The notes under the pieces are model-generated. The model ran no database searches. It was not told the origin of the DNA and worked only from the letters and a program-made list of their open reading frames with translations. From Chloroflexota bacterium (GTDB taxonomy: Bacteria; Chloroflexota; Anaerolineae; Aggregatilineales; J027), in the NCBI GenBank assembly GCA_003697365.1, contig RFGP01000063.1, forward strand, positions 1 through 44,725: a stretch of 44,725 bases of DNA, given 5' to 3'. Positions 17,217-25,942 of this stretch are shown here, piece after piece. The position numbers were made by a program, and so were the translations under genes. Within the stretch, counting starts at the first letter, position 1; each line of letters starts with the position of its first letter.

Positions 17217-18064
17217 TGTCTGGAATTAATGTACTTGTAGCTGTACCGTTACGTGAAACTGTGCGCTATCGTGACAAATTATCTACTGAGCCTAATTTTA
17301 ATCTCACAATGGTGACTAACCTCGAACAGGTTCAAAATACGCTTTCAGAGCGTGTCGCAGGGACAAGTGTTCTGGTCATCGATAATCGTCTTGGGGATAT
17401 TCATACACTCATCAAAAATCTTAGGCTAAAGTATCCACACTTGTTAATCATTGAGATTGATGAGGAAGCCGATTTTAGTTTACCCGGCCAAGCAGATGAT
17501 GTTTCCAATACACCGTTTGAAAACGATGAGCTCATCAAAAAAATTAAAACACTAGTGGAAGATAGGCGACTTGAAACACTACGGGCAGATTCGCTGCCTT
17601 CAGTGCGTTCAGTGGCCAAGGCGCTCATGCAAGCAAAAGGCTCACTTGCTAAAACTCGCGCCGCAGTAGATGCCATTGCCGAAATGGGATACGACTACGT
17701 CGCATTTTTTAATGTTACGCCTACCGACCCCCCTAGCATGTCATTAGTGACACAAGTTGGTGATGAGCAAATAACCCGTATGGCACCAACAAAGTTAAGC
17801 TATGACAAAACGATTGTAGGTTGGACGGCTCAGACAGGGCAAGCAAAAATTTTCCAAAAAGAAGACGAGCTCAATCATCCCTTTGTTGCTCGTGGGCGCT
17901 TTAAAGAAGGATTATGTGTTGCCGTAGGTAATAACATTCGTTTCGGCGTTATTATGGCTTGTCATAATGATCCTGAGCGTAGCATCAGCACTGAATCATT
18001 GCTACAAGTTGAACTGATCGGCGCACAACTTGCTAGTGCACTTGCCCGCGAAGCCAATACGTAA
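17216..18064 (+). CDS. Receiver-like plus GAF-domain protein of unknown role
   Basis: A 282-residue protein I cannot name. Residues 1-115 look like a response-regulator receiver fold: a hydrophobic first strand (INVLVAVPL), VLVIDNRLGD with a possible phospho-Asp, then alternating strand-helix segments. It lacks the usual paired acidic residues after the first strand, so phosphorylation is doubtful. Residues about 125-280 resemble a GAF domain (GYDYVAFFNVTP, IVGWTAQTGQAKIFQ, GVIMACHN). It has no output domain. It sits between a GAF kinase and deoxynucleoside kinase genes, which does not settle its function. Confidence 0.75.
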   Translation: MSGINVLVAVPLRETVRYRDKLSTEPNFNLTMVTNLEQVQNTLSERVAGTSVLVIDNRLGDIHTLIKNLRLKYPHLLIIEIDEEADFSLPGQADDVSNTPFENDELIKKIKTLVEDRRLETLRADSLPSVRSVAKALMQAKGSLAKTRAAVDAIAEMGYDYVAFFNVTPTDPPSMSLVTQVGDEQITRMAPTKLSYDKTIVGWTAQTGQAKIFQKEDELNHPFVARGRFKEGLCVAVGNNIRFGVIMACHNDPERSISTESLLQVELIGAQLASALAREANT

Positions 18065-18078
18065 AGGGATGCTTATAG

Positions 18079-19071
18079 ATGTCTTTTTACATAGCAATTG
18101 AAGGAGTTATTGGGGTTGGTAAAACCACCCTAGCTCGCTATTTACATCAAGAATTTGGCGGAGAACTATTACTTGAAGAATTTGAAGATAATCCATTTCT
18201 GGCAAAGTTTTATCAAGATCGAGCACGTTACGCTTTTCAGACCCAAATTTTCTTCTTATTAAGCCGTTATAACCAACAACAACGTCTTAATTATTTAGAA
18301 CGCCCCATTATTAGCGACTATATTTTTGCAAAAGATCACTTATTTGCTCAGCTGAATCTTAGTGGTGACGAGCTTAAAACTTATGAGCGTGTTTATAATG
18401 CATTAGCAGCAAATATCATAAAACCTAATCTTGTAATTTATTTGCGCGCCAACACGCCTCTGTTAATGTCGCAAATTGCACGACGTGATCGCCCTTATGA
18501 ACGTAACATGGATGCTGAATACATTGAACAACTGCGCGTCGCTTATGATCAATTTTTCAATACTTATATTGAAACCCCATTGTTGACGATAGACATGACT
18601 AATTTTGATTTCGTCCAAAATGAAAGCGACCGTACATTCATTATTCAACAGGTACGCAGCGCATTAGGTTATGGGCCACAACAGCCCGTACTTCCCGGTA
18701 TTGATGCATCCTCTTCTATAAAAGGAACTTATCAAAATATTGTCGATCCTCTTCAAATAGAAGCAACTCCACGACGTTTAGGAGATTTTCAACGCTTCCA
18801 TCATGCCTTTGATGCTCAAAAAGGATTCAGTACAGATGTTTTTCTAAATTTTACCCTTCTACAGGAAGAAATTGGTGAGCTTGCAAAAGCGCTTGTACAG
18901 TGGGCTCGTACAGTAGAGCACGAAGGAATTGAAAACGCTTCTACAGTTGAATTGCGCGATGAATTTGCTGATGTTTTAGCTTTTTTATTAAAGCTAGCGA
19001 ACTATGTTGGCATTGATTTAGAAACAGCTTACATCGAAAAAATGAAATTGAATCAAAAACGCTCATGGTAA
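18079..19071 (+). CDS. Deoxynucleoside kinase fused to a MazG-like nucleotide pyrophosphohydrolase
   Basis: A 330-residue fusion. Residues 1-200 are a deoxynucleoside kinase of the dCK/dGK family, with P-loop GVIGVGKTT (9-17), a DRS-like ISDYIFAKD and the lid ARRDRPYER. Residues about 230-330 match a MazG/dUTPase-like all-alpha pyrophosphohydrolase, with metal ligands in LQEEIGELAK (Glu263, Glu264, Glu267) and RDEFADVL (Glu295, Asp298). The kinase makes dNMP from deoxynucleosides while MazG-type enzymes cut (d)NTPs to (d)NMPs, so both halves yield monophosphates. A salvage or nucleotide-sanitising role is inferred. It overlaps the second kinase gene by 7 bases. Confidence 0.85.
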   Translation: MSFYIAIEGVIGVGKTTLARYLHQEFGGELLLEEFEDNPFLAKFYQDRARYAFQTQIFFLLSRYNQQQRLNYLERPIISDYIFAKDHLFAQLNLSGDELKTYERVYNALAANIIKPNLVIYLRANTPLLMSQIARRDRPYERNMDAEYIEQLRVAYDQFFNTYIETPLLTIDMTNFDFVQNESDRTFIIQQVRSALGYGPQQPVLPGIDASSSIKGTYQNIVDPLQIEATPRRLGDFQRFHHAFDAQKGFSTDVFLNFTLLQEEIGELAKALVQWARTVEHEGIENASTVELRDEFADVLAFLLKLANYVGIDLETAYIEKMKLNQKRSW

Positions 19072-19697
19072 ATACAAAAAACGCCCAACTTATCGCTATT
19101 GCGGGAAATATTGGCGTTGGTAAAAGCAGTTTAGCCAAACGCCTAGAAGAACATTTCGGGTGGCAATGTTTGCTTGAAAGTGTTGACGAAAATCCATATC
19201 TTGCGGATTTCTATACGGACATGAAACGCTGGAGTTTTCATTCCCAGATATATTTTTTATCGCGGCGCTTAGAACAATATCAACAACTGGCAACAGCTCA
19301 AAAGCCAGTCATCCAAGATCGAACTATTTATGAGGATGCTGAAATCTTCGCACATAATCTTTATGTACAAGGATATATGACCGACCAAGACTATAAAACT
19401 TATCAGCATTTATACAATGGTGTACAGTTTTTATTGCCGCCGCCAGATGTATTGATTTATCTACGAGCCTCTGTAGGCGTTTTAGCAGAACGTATTGCGC
19501 AGCGCAGTCGTGATTATGAGCGTCAAATCTCTATTGAATACCTAGCACAACTAAATACGCGCTATGAAGAGTGGGTCTCTACTTGGCAACGTTCACCGAT
19601 TATCTATATCGACTGTACAAGCCTAGATTTTGTAAACAATAAACGAGACTTTGAAAGTATTTTGCAACAACTGCCGCGTACACTGTTGAATACTTAG
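19065..19697 (+). CDS. Second deoxynucleoside kinase
   Basis: A 210-residue stand-alone deoxynucleoside kinase with P-loop GNIGVGKSS (14-22), QDRTIYEDAEIF in the DRS position and lid RIAQRSRDYER. It overlaps the kinase-MazG gene. Tandem deoxynucleoside kinases that form heterodimers with split specificity are known in lactobacilli (dAK/dGK), so these two may also assemble together. Nucleoside specificity cannot be read from the sequence. Confidence 0.9.
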   Translation: MVNTKNAQLIAIAGNIGVGKSSLAKRLEEHFGWQCLLESVDENPYLADFYTDMKRWSFHSQIYFLSRRLEQYQQLATAQKPVIQDRTIYEDAEIFAHNLYVQGYMTDQDYKTYQHLYNGVQFLLPPPDVLIYLRASVGVLAERIAQRSRDYERQISIEYLAQLNTRYEEWVSTWQRSPIIYIDCTSLDFVNNKRDFESILQQLPRTLLNT

Positions 19698-19739
19698 GTC
19701 AATCATGCCTTTAGCACATCCTCAAAAGGAAGTTTCCGA

Positions 19740-20402
19740 ATGAAAATTGAACGTGATAATGAACAGTGGCTAACTCATCTTAGAAATAACGATACACTTC
19801 AACAAGCTGCCGCCATAGAAGACCTTCAAGACTACTTACAACGTGGCATCTATTATTACCTGAGCCGAGAACGCAGCGATCTATCAAGCTATCCTTCTGA
19901 GGAACTCAAGCAAATGGCACAAGATTTTGCCCAAGACGCAATACTTCGTATTTTAGACAATTTAGATTCTTTTCGTGGTGATAGTCGCTTCACGACATGG
20001 GCGATGAAAATTGGTACACGCACAGCAATTAGTGAACTTCGGCGGGCGCGCTACAAAGATTTTAGTCTTGATGATTTAACCGCTGATGGTGAGCTAATGG
20101 TTGGCTTAGACAGAAGTGATCCCAACCAAGTGCCGCCCATCACTCCCGAACAATTCACCGAACGTAATGATGTGATGAAAATATTGGGGAGCGCTCTAAA
20201 CGAAGCCCTGACTGATCGCCAACGTGCTGCCCTAGAAGCAGTGGTCTTAAAAGGTATTCCTATAGATGTTGTCGCAGATCAACTTGATACAAACCGCAAT
20301 GCGCTCTATAAATTGCTACATGATGCGCGCAAAAAACTTCGTAACCATCTCGAACAACAAGGTGTACAGCTCGAATATATTATGCGTTTATTTGAGAATT
20401 AA
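19740..20402 (+). CDS. RNA polymerase sigma factor, ECF-like sigma-70 family
   Basis: A 220-residue sigma factor with regions 2 and 4. Region 2 includes FAQDAILRILDNLDSFRGDSRFTTWAMKIGTRTAISELRR, with the FTTW core-binding and melting segment. Region 4 is LTDRQRAALEAVVLKGIPIDVVADQLDTNRNALYKLLHDARKKL. There is a good AAGGAAG ribosome binding site. No anti-sigma gene is adjacent, and the following gene is convergent with stops overlapping by 4 bases. Its regulon and control are unknown. Confidence 0.9.
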   Translation: MKIERDNEQWLTHLRNNDTLQQAAAIEDLQDYLQRGIYYYLSRERSDLSSYPSEELKQMAQDFAQDAILRILDNLDSFRGDSRFTTWAMKIGTRTAISELRRARYKDFSLDDLTADGELMVGLDRSDPNQVPPITPEQFTERNDVMKILGSALNEALTDRQRAALEAVVLKGIPIDVVADQLDTNRNALYKLLHDARKKLRNHLEQQGVQLEYIMRLFEN

Positions 20403-21172
20403 GAGTATGGTGGCAACCAACCAAAAGGCGTTTCATCTAGCGGATCAGTTGATACATCAGCAAAGGAAGGCGCTATCGGTGAGTATAGCAGCGTTTGGTT
20501 TGTCCGATGACGTGCCGCAATACGCCGCAAATGATGAGCATATAAAATTCGCTCCTGATATTGAGTTGAGTTAAGTGCAATTGCAGCAATACCACGAGCA
20601 GCTATGTCTGCTGAGAGCGGTAAATAACGTCCCAAGCTCATGTTAAGCGGAAAAAAACGCCCTATAAAACTGGCAAAACTAAGCAAAGGGTGCCCTTGTG
20701 GCGCAAATAGAGCTGGCGCTCTCACTATAGCCCAACCCACACCACTATTCTGTAGATAAGTTTCTGCATCACGCTTATTGCGCACATATTCCCCAGAAAC
20801 TTCTAGGGGGCGCACAACTGTACTCAACAGCACTACAAATAACACCCCATCACTAATAGCCATATTAATCACATTACGTGCAGGCACCAAGTTAAGTTGA
20901 TAGTGCGTCAAACCTTCAAATGGCTTAGCGCGTGTACTTCCTACAAGATGAATGATAACTTGATGATTACGTGCACGTCCTTTAAGACTAGCTTTATTCC
21001 ATACATCTGCAGATACAATCTCTACATAATCAGTAAGCGGTTGTATCAGATCAAGGCGTTCTGGATGCACCAGTGCTGTCACTTTTGCACCAAGCGCTAA
21101 TAAATTAGAGATCACGCGATACCCTAAAAAACCCGTAGCGCCTGTCACCATCACCCGTGTTGGCGTGATCAT
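20399..21172 (-). CDS. Atypical SDR / NAD(P)-binding epimerase-like protein (NDUFA9-like)
   Basis: A 257-residue Rossmann protein with nucleotide motif VTGATGFLGYRV at the N-terminus and VIHLVGS after strand 4. The YVRNKRDAE segment replaces the usual YxxxK and resembles atypical SDRs of the NDUFA9/NmrA group. These often act as quinone-related or regulatory proteins without classical dehydrogenase chemistry. The start overlaps the stop of surE by ATGA, so the two are co-translated. A substrate cannot be assigned. Confidence 0.85.
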   Translation of the reverse strand: MITPTRVMVTGATGFLGYRVISNLLALGAKVTALVHPERLDLIQPLTDYVEIVSADVWNKASLKGRARNHQVIIHLVGSTRAKPFEGLTHYQLNLVPARNVINMAISDGVLFVVLLSTVVRPLEVSGEYVRNKRDAETYLQNSGVGWAIVRAPALFAPQGHPLLSFASFIGRFFPLNMSLGRYLPLSADIAARGIAAIALNSTQYQERILYAHHLRRIAARHRTNQTLLYSPIAPSFADVSTDPLDETPFGWLPPYS

Positions 21173-21969
21173 GAACGATTTGCTCCATCAGAATGGCTAT
21201 GATTGAGTTGCCACTTATCTAGCTCAGTCAGAAATTCGTGACGAGTCATATCAAGGTGAATAGGTGTTACTGAAACGTAGCCATGATGCACAGCCCAAAT
21301 ATCAGTCCCAACTTCTTCAATATCACCAATAGGAGGTGAACCTGCTATCCAATAATAGGGCTTGTTGAAGGGATCATAGCGCGTATCTAAGAGATCGCGA
21401 TAGATACGTCGCCCTTGACGTGTAGGCTTGATCCCCATAATAGGACGCTCTGCTGATGGAAAATTTACGTTAAGCACAGTTTGATGCGGCAATCCATTTT
21501 CAAGGACTTGCTCTATGATTTGCTGAATATAAGGCTTGCAATGGCTATAATCCGCATCAGGGCGACGATCATCTAAAGAGAATGCAACCGCCAAATAGCC
21601 AAAGATTGCTGCCTCTAAGGTTACACTCACCGTACCGCTATACGTCAAATCTTGCCCTAAATTAGGGCCATTGTTGATGCCAGCAACAACAATATCAAAT
21701 TGAGTATCTACTAATCCCATCAAAGCAAGGGCTACACAGTCAGATGGCGCGCCATCAACTGCATATGCTTGAACCTGTGGAGGAAAAACGCTTGCCGTTG
21801 GAACAGCACGTAATGGTTTATGTAAAGTTTTACGATGCCCGCTTGCGCTCTGATTATCTTTGGGAGCTACGACAACTACTTCTCCCCCAAAGCTAAGAGC
21901 AACATCTACAAGGGTACGCAATCCGGGAGCAAAAATCCCATCATCATTAGAAACTAATATATTTGGCAT
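21169..21969 (-). CDS. surE: 5'/3'-nucleotidase SurE
   Basis: A 266-residue SurE-family phosphatase, which dephosphorylates nucleoside monophosphates and some polyphosphates in a metal-dependent way. The metal site is SNDDG at residues 7-11, with SASGH, the asparagine-rich GINNGPNLG loop and YSGTVSVTLEAA following. Length is normal. It is co-translated with the downstream SDR gene and follows the RNase genes on the same strand. A role in nucleotide recycling after RNA decay is plausible inference. Confidence 0.95.
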   Translation of the reverse strand: MPNILVSNDDGIFAPGLRTLVDVALSFGGEVVVVAPKDNQSASGHRKTLHKPLRAVPTASVFPPQVQAYAVDGAPSDCVALALMGLVDTQFDIVVAGINNGPNLGQDLTYSGTVSVTLEAAIFGYLAVAFSLDDRRPDADYSHCKPYIQQIIEQVLENGLPHQTVLNVNFPSAERPIMGIKPTRQGRRIYRDLLDTRYDPFNKPYYWIAGSPPIGDIEEVGTDIWAVHHGYVSVTPIHLDMTRHEFLTELDKWQLNHSHSDGANRS

Positions 21970-22001
21970 ATTTCCCTTGATTCTAATTCTAAGTGAGCTC
22001 T

Positions 22002-22406
22002 CTATTCACCAAATAAAGACATTTGCGAAATTTTCTGTGGTTTTGAAGGCGTTGAAGATTCTTCTACCAATGCAACTTCACCTTCTTCAACAGTGGGCTG
22101 TTCCTCTGTTGGCTCAGCTTCCACTTGTTCAAGCAAGTCTGCATTATCGACTTCGGGTACTTCTATAAAGGCCACATCATCATGAATTTGAGATTCGGTT
22201 GGTTCTGAAACAAGAAACGTGTCTTCACTTGATTCTGCCTCAGAATGCCATTTTTTGATTTCAGCTAAGGAAATACCAGCTTCTACAAGTACTTTTTCCA
22301 ATGTTGGCTGGGTAATTTCATCACCTGTCTGAATAACATGAAGATAGTGCGCATACAAGCAATCTTGCCATTCTTCAAAAAAGACACTACGTCGTTTATT
22401 GCTCAT
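22002..22406 (-). CDS. Small acidic hypothetical protein after the beta-CASP RNase
   Basis: I do not recognise this gene. From the ATG at 22406 it encodes about 134 residues, starting MSNKRRSVFFEEWQDCLYAHY one base after the RNase gene stop. The track's upstream start lies inside that gene. The first 60 residues look helical and ordered. The rest is strongly acidic and probably disordered (PTEEQPTVEEGE), ending in QISQ/QMSLFGE-type text. Tight spacing to the RNase suggests co-expression and perhaps a partner role. Confidence 0.7.
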   Translation of the reverse strand: MSNKRRSVFFEEWQDCLYAHYLHVIQTGDEITQPTLEKVLVEAGISLAEIKKWHSEAESSEDTFLVSEPTESQIHDDVAFIEVPEVDNADLLEQVEAEPTEEQPTVEEGEVALVEESSTPSKPQKISQMSLFGE

Positions 22407-22407
22407 C

Positions 22408-23814
22408 TCACACAATCTCCACTTGCTCATGCATATCTGGAATTTGAACATCCATAATCTCTAATTCTGATTGTAGCCGCTTTTGCAAAACAGTTGCAGG
22501 CTCAAGCTCGCCATGCACTAAGAAAATTTGGCGCGGACGTTTTTGCATTCCTGCTACCCACTCTACAAGTTCGTTACTATCAGCATGACCCGACAATGCA
22601 TTAAGGGTATGAACCTCTGCGCGAACATTGTATTCTTGCCCAAAAATTCTCACAGGCGTGATCCCATCAACCAAGCGTCTTCCCAATGTATCAGGGGCTT
22701 GCCAACCAGTAATTAATATCACATTGCGTTCATCTTCTATGCGATTCTTGAGATGATGTAGAATTCGCCCTGCTTCAGCCATCCCACTGGCACTAATGAC
22801 AATGAATGGCCCATCCATTGTATTGAGAGCTTTGCTATCTTCTACTTTACGAGTGTAAGTTAACAAATCAAAGCCGAAGGGGTCTTCATCATCATAATGC
22901 AACATATATTCACGTGTTTCACGGTCATAAACTTCGGGGTGTTGGCGAAAGACAGCTGTTGCATCAATAGCAAGCGGCGAATCTACAAAAATAGGAATAC
23001 GTGGAAGTTCACCAGTACTATACATTTTTTGTAACTCATAAACTAACTGTTGGGTACGACCAACAGCAAAAGCCGGTACTACAAGTACACCTTTTGTTCT
23101 ACAGACATGTTGTATCACAGATTTTAAAGTTTGATCAGTTACATCGATGGGCTCATGAACGCGATCCCCATAAGTACTTTCCATAATAAGCACATCAGCA
23201 TAATCAAGGATGGTAGGGTCTCTCAAAATAGGTAACCCCTTACGCCCTATATCACCACTGAAGACAAGACGAATATCGCGCCCAGCATCGTGATCATTTA
23301 CATCAAGTACTACGCAAGCGCTGCCTAGCATGTGTCCAGCGTCATAGAAAGTCAGTTCAATACCTTCAAGTATTTCACGCGAACGACGATAACTCATTGA
23401 GACAAAACACTCAATACTTTCAAAAGCATCATCTTGCGTATAAAGAGGTTCAACGGGGTCTTCATGAGGCTTGCGTTTTTTGTTCACCCATTGCGCATCT
23501 TTCTCTTGAATATGACCACTATCCGGTAACATCGTTGCGCATAAATCACGAGTTGCATGGGTTGCATATATAGGGCCTGTATAACCGTTTTTCACTAAAC
23601 TAGGAATGTTGCCACTGTGATCGATATGCGCATGAGATAAAATCACAGCATCAATATGAGTAGGTGTAAAAGGAAAATTACGATTGCGTTCAAAAGCAAG
23701 TTTGCGTTTGCCTTGATAAAGACCACAATCAAGTAAGATGCGATAGCCGTTTACTTCAACTAAATGCTGAGAACCTGTGACAGTGCGTGCTGCCCCGTGA
23801 AACGTAATCTTCAT
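22408..23814 (-). CDS. Beta-CASP metallo-beta-lactamase RNase
   Basis: A 468-residue metallo-beta-lactamase/beta-CASP hydrolase of the CPSF73/YSH1-like group, which cleaves RNA endonucleolytically and often trims 5' ends. It shows SHAHIDHSG (motif 2), SGDIG (motif 3), the beta-CASP segment with VDSPLA and VISASGM, and LSGHAD plus LVHGE at the C-terminus. Zinc ligands look complete. I choose the ATG at 23814. A TTG one codon earlier (23817) is also possible because AAGGA precedes both. It lies directly downstream of the RNase D gene, suggesting an RNA processing unit. Confidence 0.92.
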   Translation of the reverse strand: MKITFHGAARTVTGSQHLVEVNGYRILLDCGLYQGKRKLAFERNRNFPFTPTHIDAVILSHAHIDHSGNIPSLVKNGYTGPIYATHATRDLCATMLPDSGHIQEKDAQWVNKKRKPHEDPVEPLYTQDDAFESIECFVSMSYRRSREILEGIELTFYDAGHMLGSACVVLDVNDHDAGRDIRLVFSGDIGRKGLPILRDPTILDYADVLIMESTYGDRVHEPIDVTDQTLKSVIQHVCRTKGVLVVPAFAVGRTQQLVYELQKMYSTGELPRIPIFVDSPLAIDATAVFRQHPEVYDRETREYMLHYDDEDPFGFDLLTYTRKVEDSKALNTMDGPFIVISASGMAEAGRILHHLKNRIEDERNVILITGWQAPDTLGRRLVDGITPVRIFGQEYNVRAEVHTLNALSGHADSNELVEWVAGMQKRPRQIFLVHGELEPATVLQKRLQSELEIMDVQIPDMHEQVEIV

Positions 23815-23819
23815 CAAAA

Positions 23820-24968
23820 TTATCCTTCAATGTTCCCCAAAACAGATAAGATTTCATTAGCATATATTTTACGTCTATGTGGCCATAAATCGGTAATGCG
23901 TGCAAGCTCGTCATGAGAAGCGGGAGCAGAATAAGCTAGTGCCCAAAGGGCATCTCTAGGCAGAATAATATCGCTTTCAACCCCTCGTTCAGCGGCTTTG
24001 TGTTTACGCCATTGATGAAGCAGTTGGTAACGTACCAACACTTGTTCATCAGGCCTTGATATATTAGCAGGTGGCAAAGGCACAGGGTCAGAGAGACTTT
24101 GCAAAATCACCCGTAAAAGTGCTTTTGCATAGCGCTGTAACAAAGTTCGAGACACATTTTGCACTTGCATCATTTCATCATAATTGCGTGGGGATGCTTC
24201 GGCGATCGCGATCATCTCCTGATCTTGCATGATTTTGAATGGTGGTGTATCACGCTGCATAGCCTTTTTCTCGCGCCAGATGTATAAAGCACGTAAGTGC
24301 TTGAGCCCTTGCTCAGACAAATATTGTGCGGCACGTATACGCCAAAATCCTTCTGGGTCAAATTCTTTGAGTGGAATAATAGTTTTCGTCAATTGCTGAA
24401 AATATTCATTCGCTTCTTCCCAATAGCCAGAAGCAATCAATTGTTCTCGCATTATATCTCGCAAATCAAGAAGGTAATGGGTGTCATATTGTGCATAAGC
24501 TAGTTTCTCTGCAGATAATGGGCGCTTCGACCAATCAGATTGTTGATAACGCTTATTGAGCTTTATGCCAAACTGAGAACGCAATATTGAGGCAAGTCCA
24601 ACTTTGGGCCAACCTAAGGTTCTTGCTGCAATGTAAGTATCAAAAATATTGTTAAACTCAAAACCGTAATCACGTCGTAATGCTCCTATATCTGCTTCTG
24701 CAGCATGAAAAACGATTTCAATATGAGGAGCAGAAAATACAGCCTCAAGTGGTGCGAGATCGTCTATACTCAATGGGTCAATAATAAAATCTTTAACACA
24801 CTCACTTTGACGAACCGAAAGCTGAATCAAACATACACGCCCATGATAAGCATATAGGCTATTTGACTCAGTGTCACAAGCAATAATAGACTTATTCAAT
24901 AAAAAAGTAACTAAATCTTGCAACTCTGTATTAGTAACAATAAGTTGTGCAGGTGATGGTTTTCGCAT
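23820..24968 (-). CDS. rnd: Ribonuclease D
   Basis: A 382-residue DEDD-type 3'-5' exoribonuclease involved in tRNA and small RNA 3' maturation. Exo I is IACDTESNS (Asp32, Glu34), Exo II lies around HAAEADIGAL, and Exo III is AYAQYDTHYLLDL. Two HRDC-like helical regions follow at about 215-290 and 310-380. KRYQQSDWSKRPL is a strong RNase D signature. It begins 13 bases after corA on the same strand and precedes the beta-CASP RNase gene. Confidence 0.94.
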   Translation of the reverse strand: MRKPSPAQLIVTNTELQDLVTFLLNKSIIACDTESNSLYAYHGRVCLIQLSVRQSECVKDFIIDPLSIDDLAPLEAVFSAPHIEIVFHAAEADIGALRRDYGFEFNNIFDTYIAARTLGWPKVGLASILRSQFGIKLNKRYQQSDWSKRPLSAEKLAYAQYDTHYLLDLRDIMREQLIASGYWEEANEYFQQLTKTIIPLKEFDPEGFWRIRAAQYLSEQGLKHLRALYIWREKKAMQRDTPPFKIMQDQEMIAIAEASPRNYDEMMQVQNVSRTLLQRYAKALLRVILQSLSDPVPLPPANISRPDEQVLVRYQLLHQWRKHKAAERGVESDIILPRDALWALAYSAPASHDELARITDLWPHRRKIYANEILSVLGNIEG

Positions 24969-24981
24969 AATTCACCTTTAT

Positions 24982-25899
24982 TTATAGCCATCCCCGACGA
25001 TAAAAAATAAATAACATTCCCAAAGCCATTGTTAACATAGTCATCATAATTAACCCAAACGCAATCGGCGAGTCTTGCAGAGGAAGCATAACATTCATGC
25101 CATAAATTCCACTCACCAATGTAAGCGGCATCATGATAACAGAGATAACGGTCAAAATTCGCATAATGTCATTAGTATATAAATTCGCCAATGTATTTGC
25201 GGTTTCAGCCAAGCCTTGCACCACTTCACCATGATACATGATCAAGTCAGTGGCTTTATTCAAGTGGTCTAAAATATCGCCAAAATACACATCTAATTCA
25301 TCACGAATAAAGGCACGTTCCACTTGTTCCAAGCTTTGTAATATAGCAACCTGTGGCTGTACAATACGCCGCAAAGAAATAATGTCACGGCGTATAATCG
25401 CAAGCTCTTCAACAATACGGCGCTCTTTGTCTATGAAAATATCTTCTTCCAAGCTACGAATATTAGCATCAATTTTGTATAGCATAGGAAACAAATAGTC
25501 GACTAAATGATCTATAACGCCATAAAAAATTTTACTAGCGCCCCGACTCATATACTGTTCACGTACAGCAGGGTCATTTTTACAGCTTTCAAAAAAGTGC
25601 TCAAGCGCCTTTAGTTTTCCATCATGTGCTGTAATTAAATAACCACTCCCTACGAAAATATCAACCTCAGAAGGACGGCTAATTCGGCGCACCGGATCCC
25701 AGATAGGAAATTGCATTACGACGAATAGATAATCATCATATTCATCAAGTTTGGGGCGTTCAATTGTAGACATCAAGTCTTCCAAATCAAGCGGGTGGAA
25801 GTGAGGATATTCTTGACGCAGATATTCCACATCTTCCCAAGTAGTATTCACAATATTTGTCCATGTAACTCGCTTGTATTGAATTAACTCAATCGCCAT
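24982..25899 (-). CDS. corA: CorA-family magnesium/divalent cation transporter
   Basis: A 305-residue CorA/MIT-family channel. The long N-terminal cytoplasmic domain (1-240) is helical and acidic. Two C-terminal membrane helices follow, and the pore motif YGMNV ends the first. The final RRGWL is the typical basic tail. It probably imports Mg2+. An ideal TATAAT lies on the minus strand at 25942-25947, within the end of queG, which may give corA its own promoter. Confidence 0.92.
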   Translation of the reverse strand: MAIELIQYKRVTWTNIVNTTWEDVEYLRQEYPHFHPLDLEDLMSTIERPKLDEYDDYLFVVMQFPIWDPVRRISRPSEVDIFVGSGYLITAHDGKLKALEHFFESCKNDPAVREQYMSRGASKIFYGVIDHLVDYLFPMLYKIDANIRSLEEDIFIDKERRIVEELAIIRRDIISLRRIVQPQVAILQSLEQVERAFIRDELDVYFGDILDHLNKATDLIMYHGEVVQGLAETANTLANLYTNDIMRILTVISVIMMPLTLVSGIYGMNVMLPLQDSPIAFGLIMMTMLTMALGMLFIFYRRGWL

Positions 25900-25942
25900 G
25901 CATCTGATTATCCTCGTAATTTTTCGTTATTAAACATTGTCA

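Noticed and set aside
23815-23817. TTG as the start of the beta-CASP RNase
   Set aside because: An ATG follows in the next codon with an acceptable distance to the AAGGA box; TTG remains possible but is less likely.
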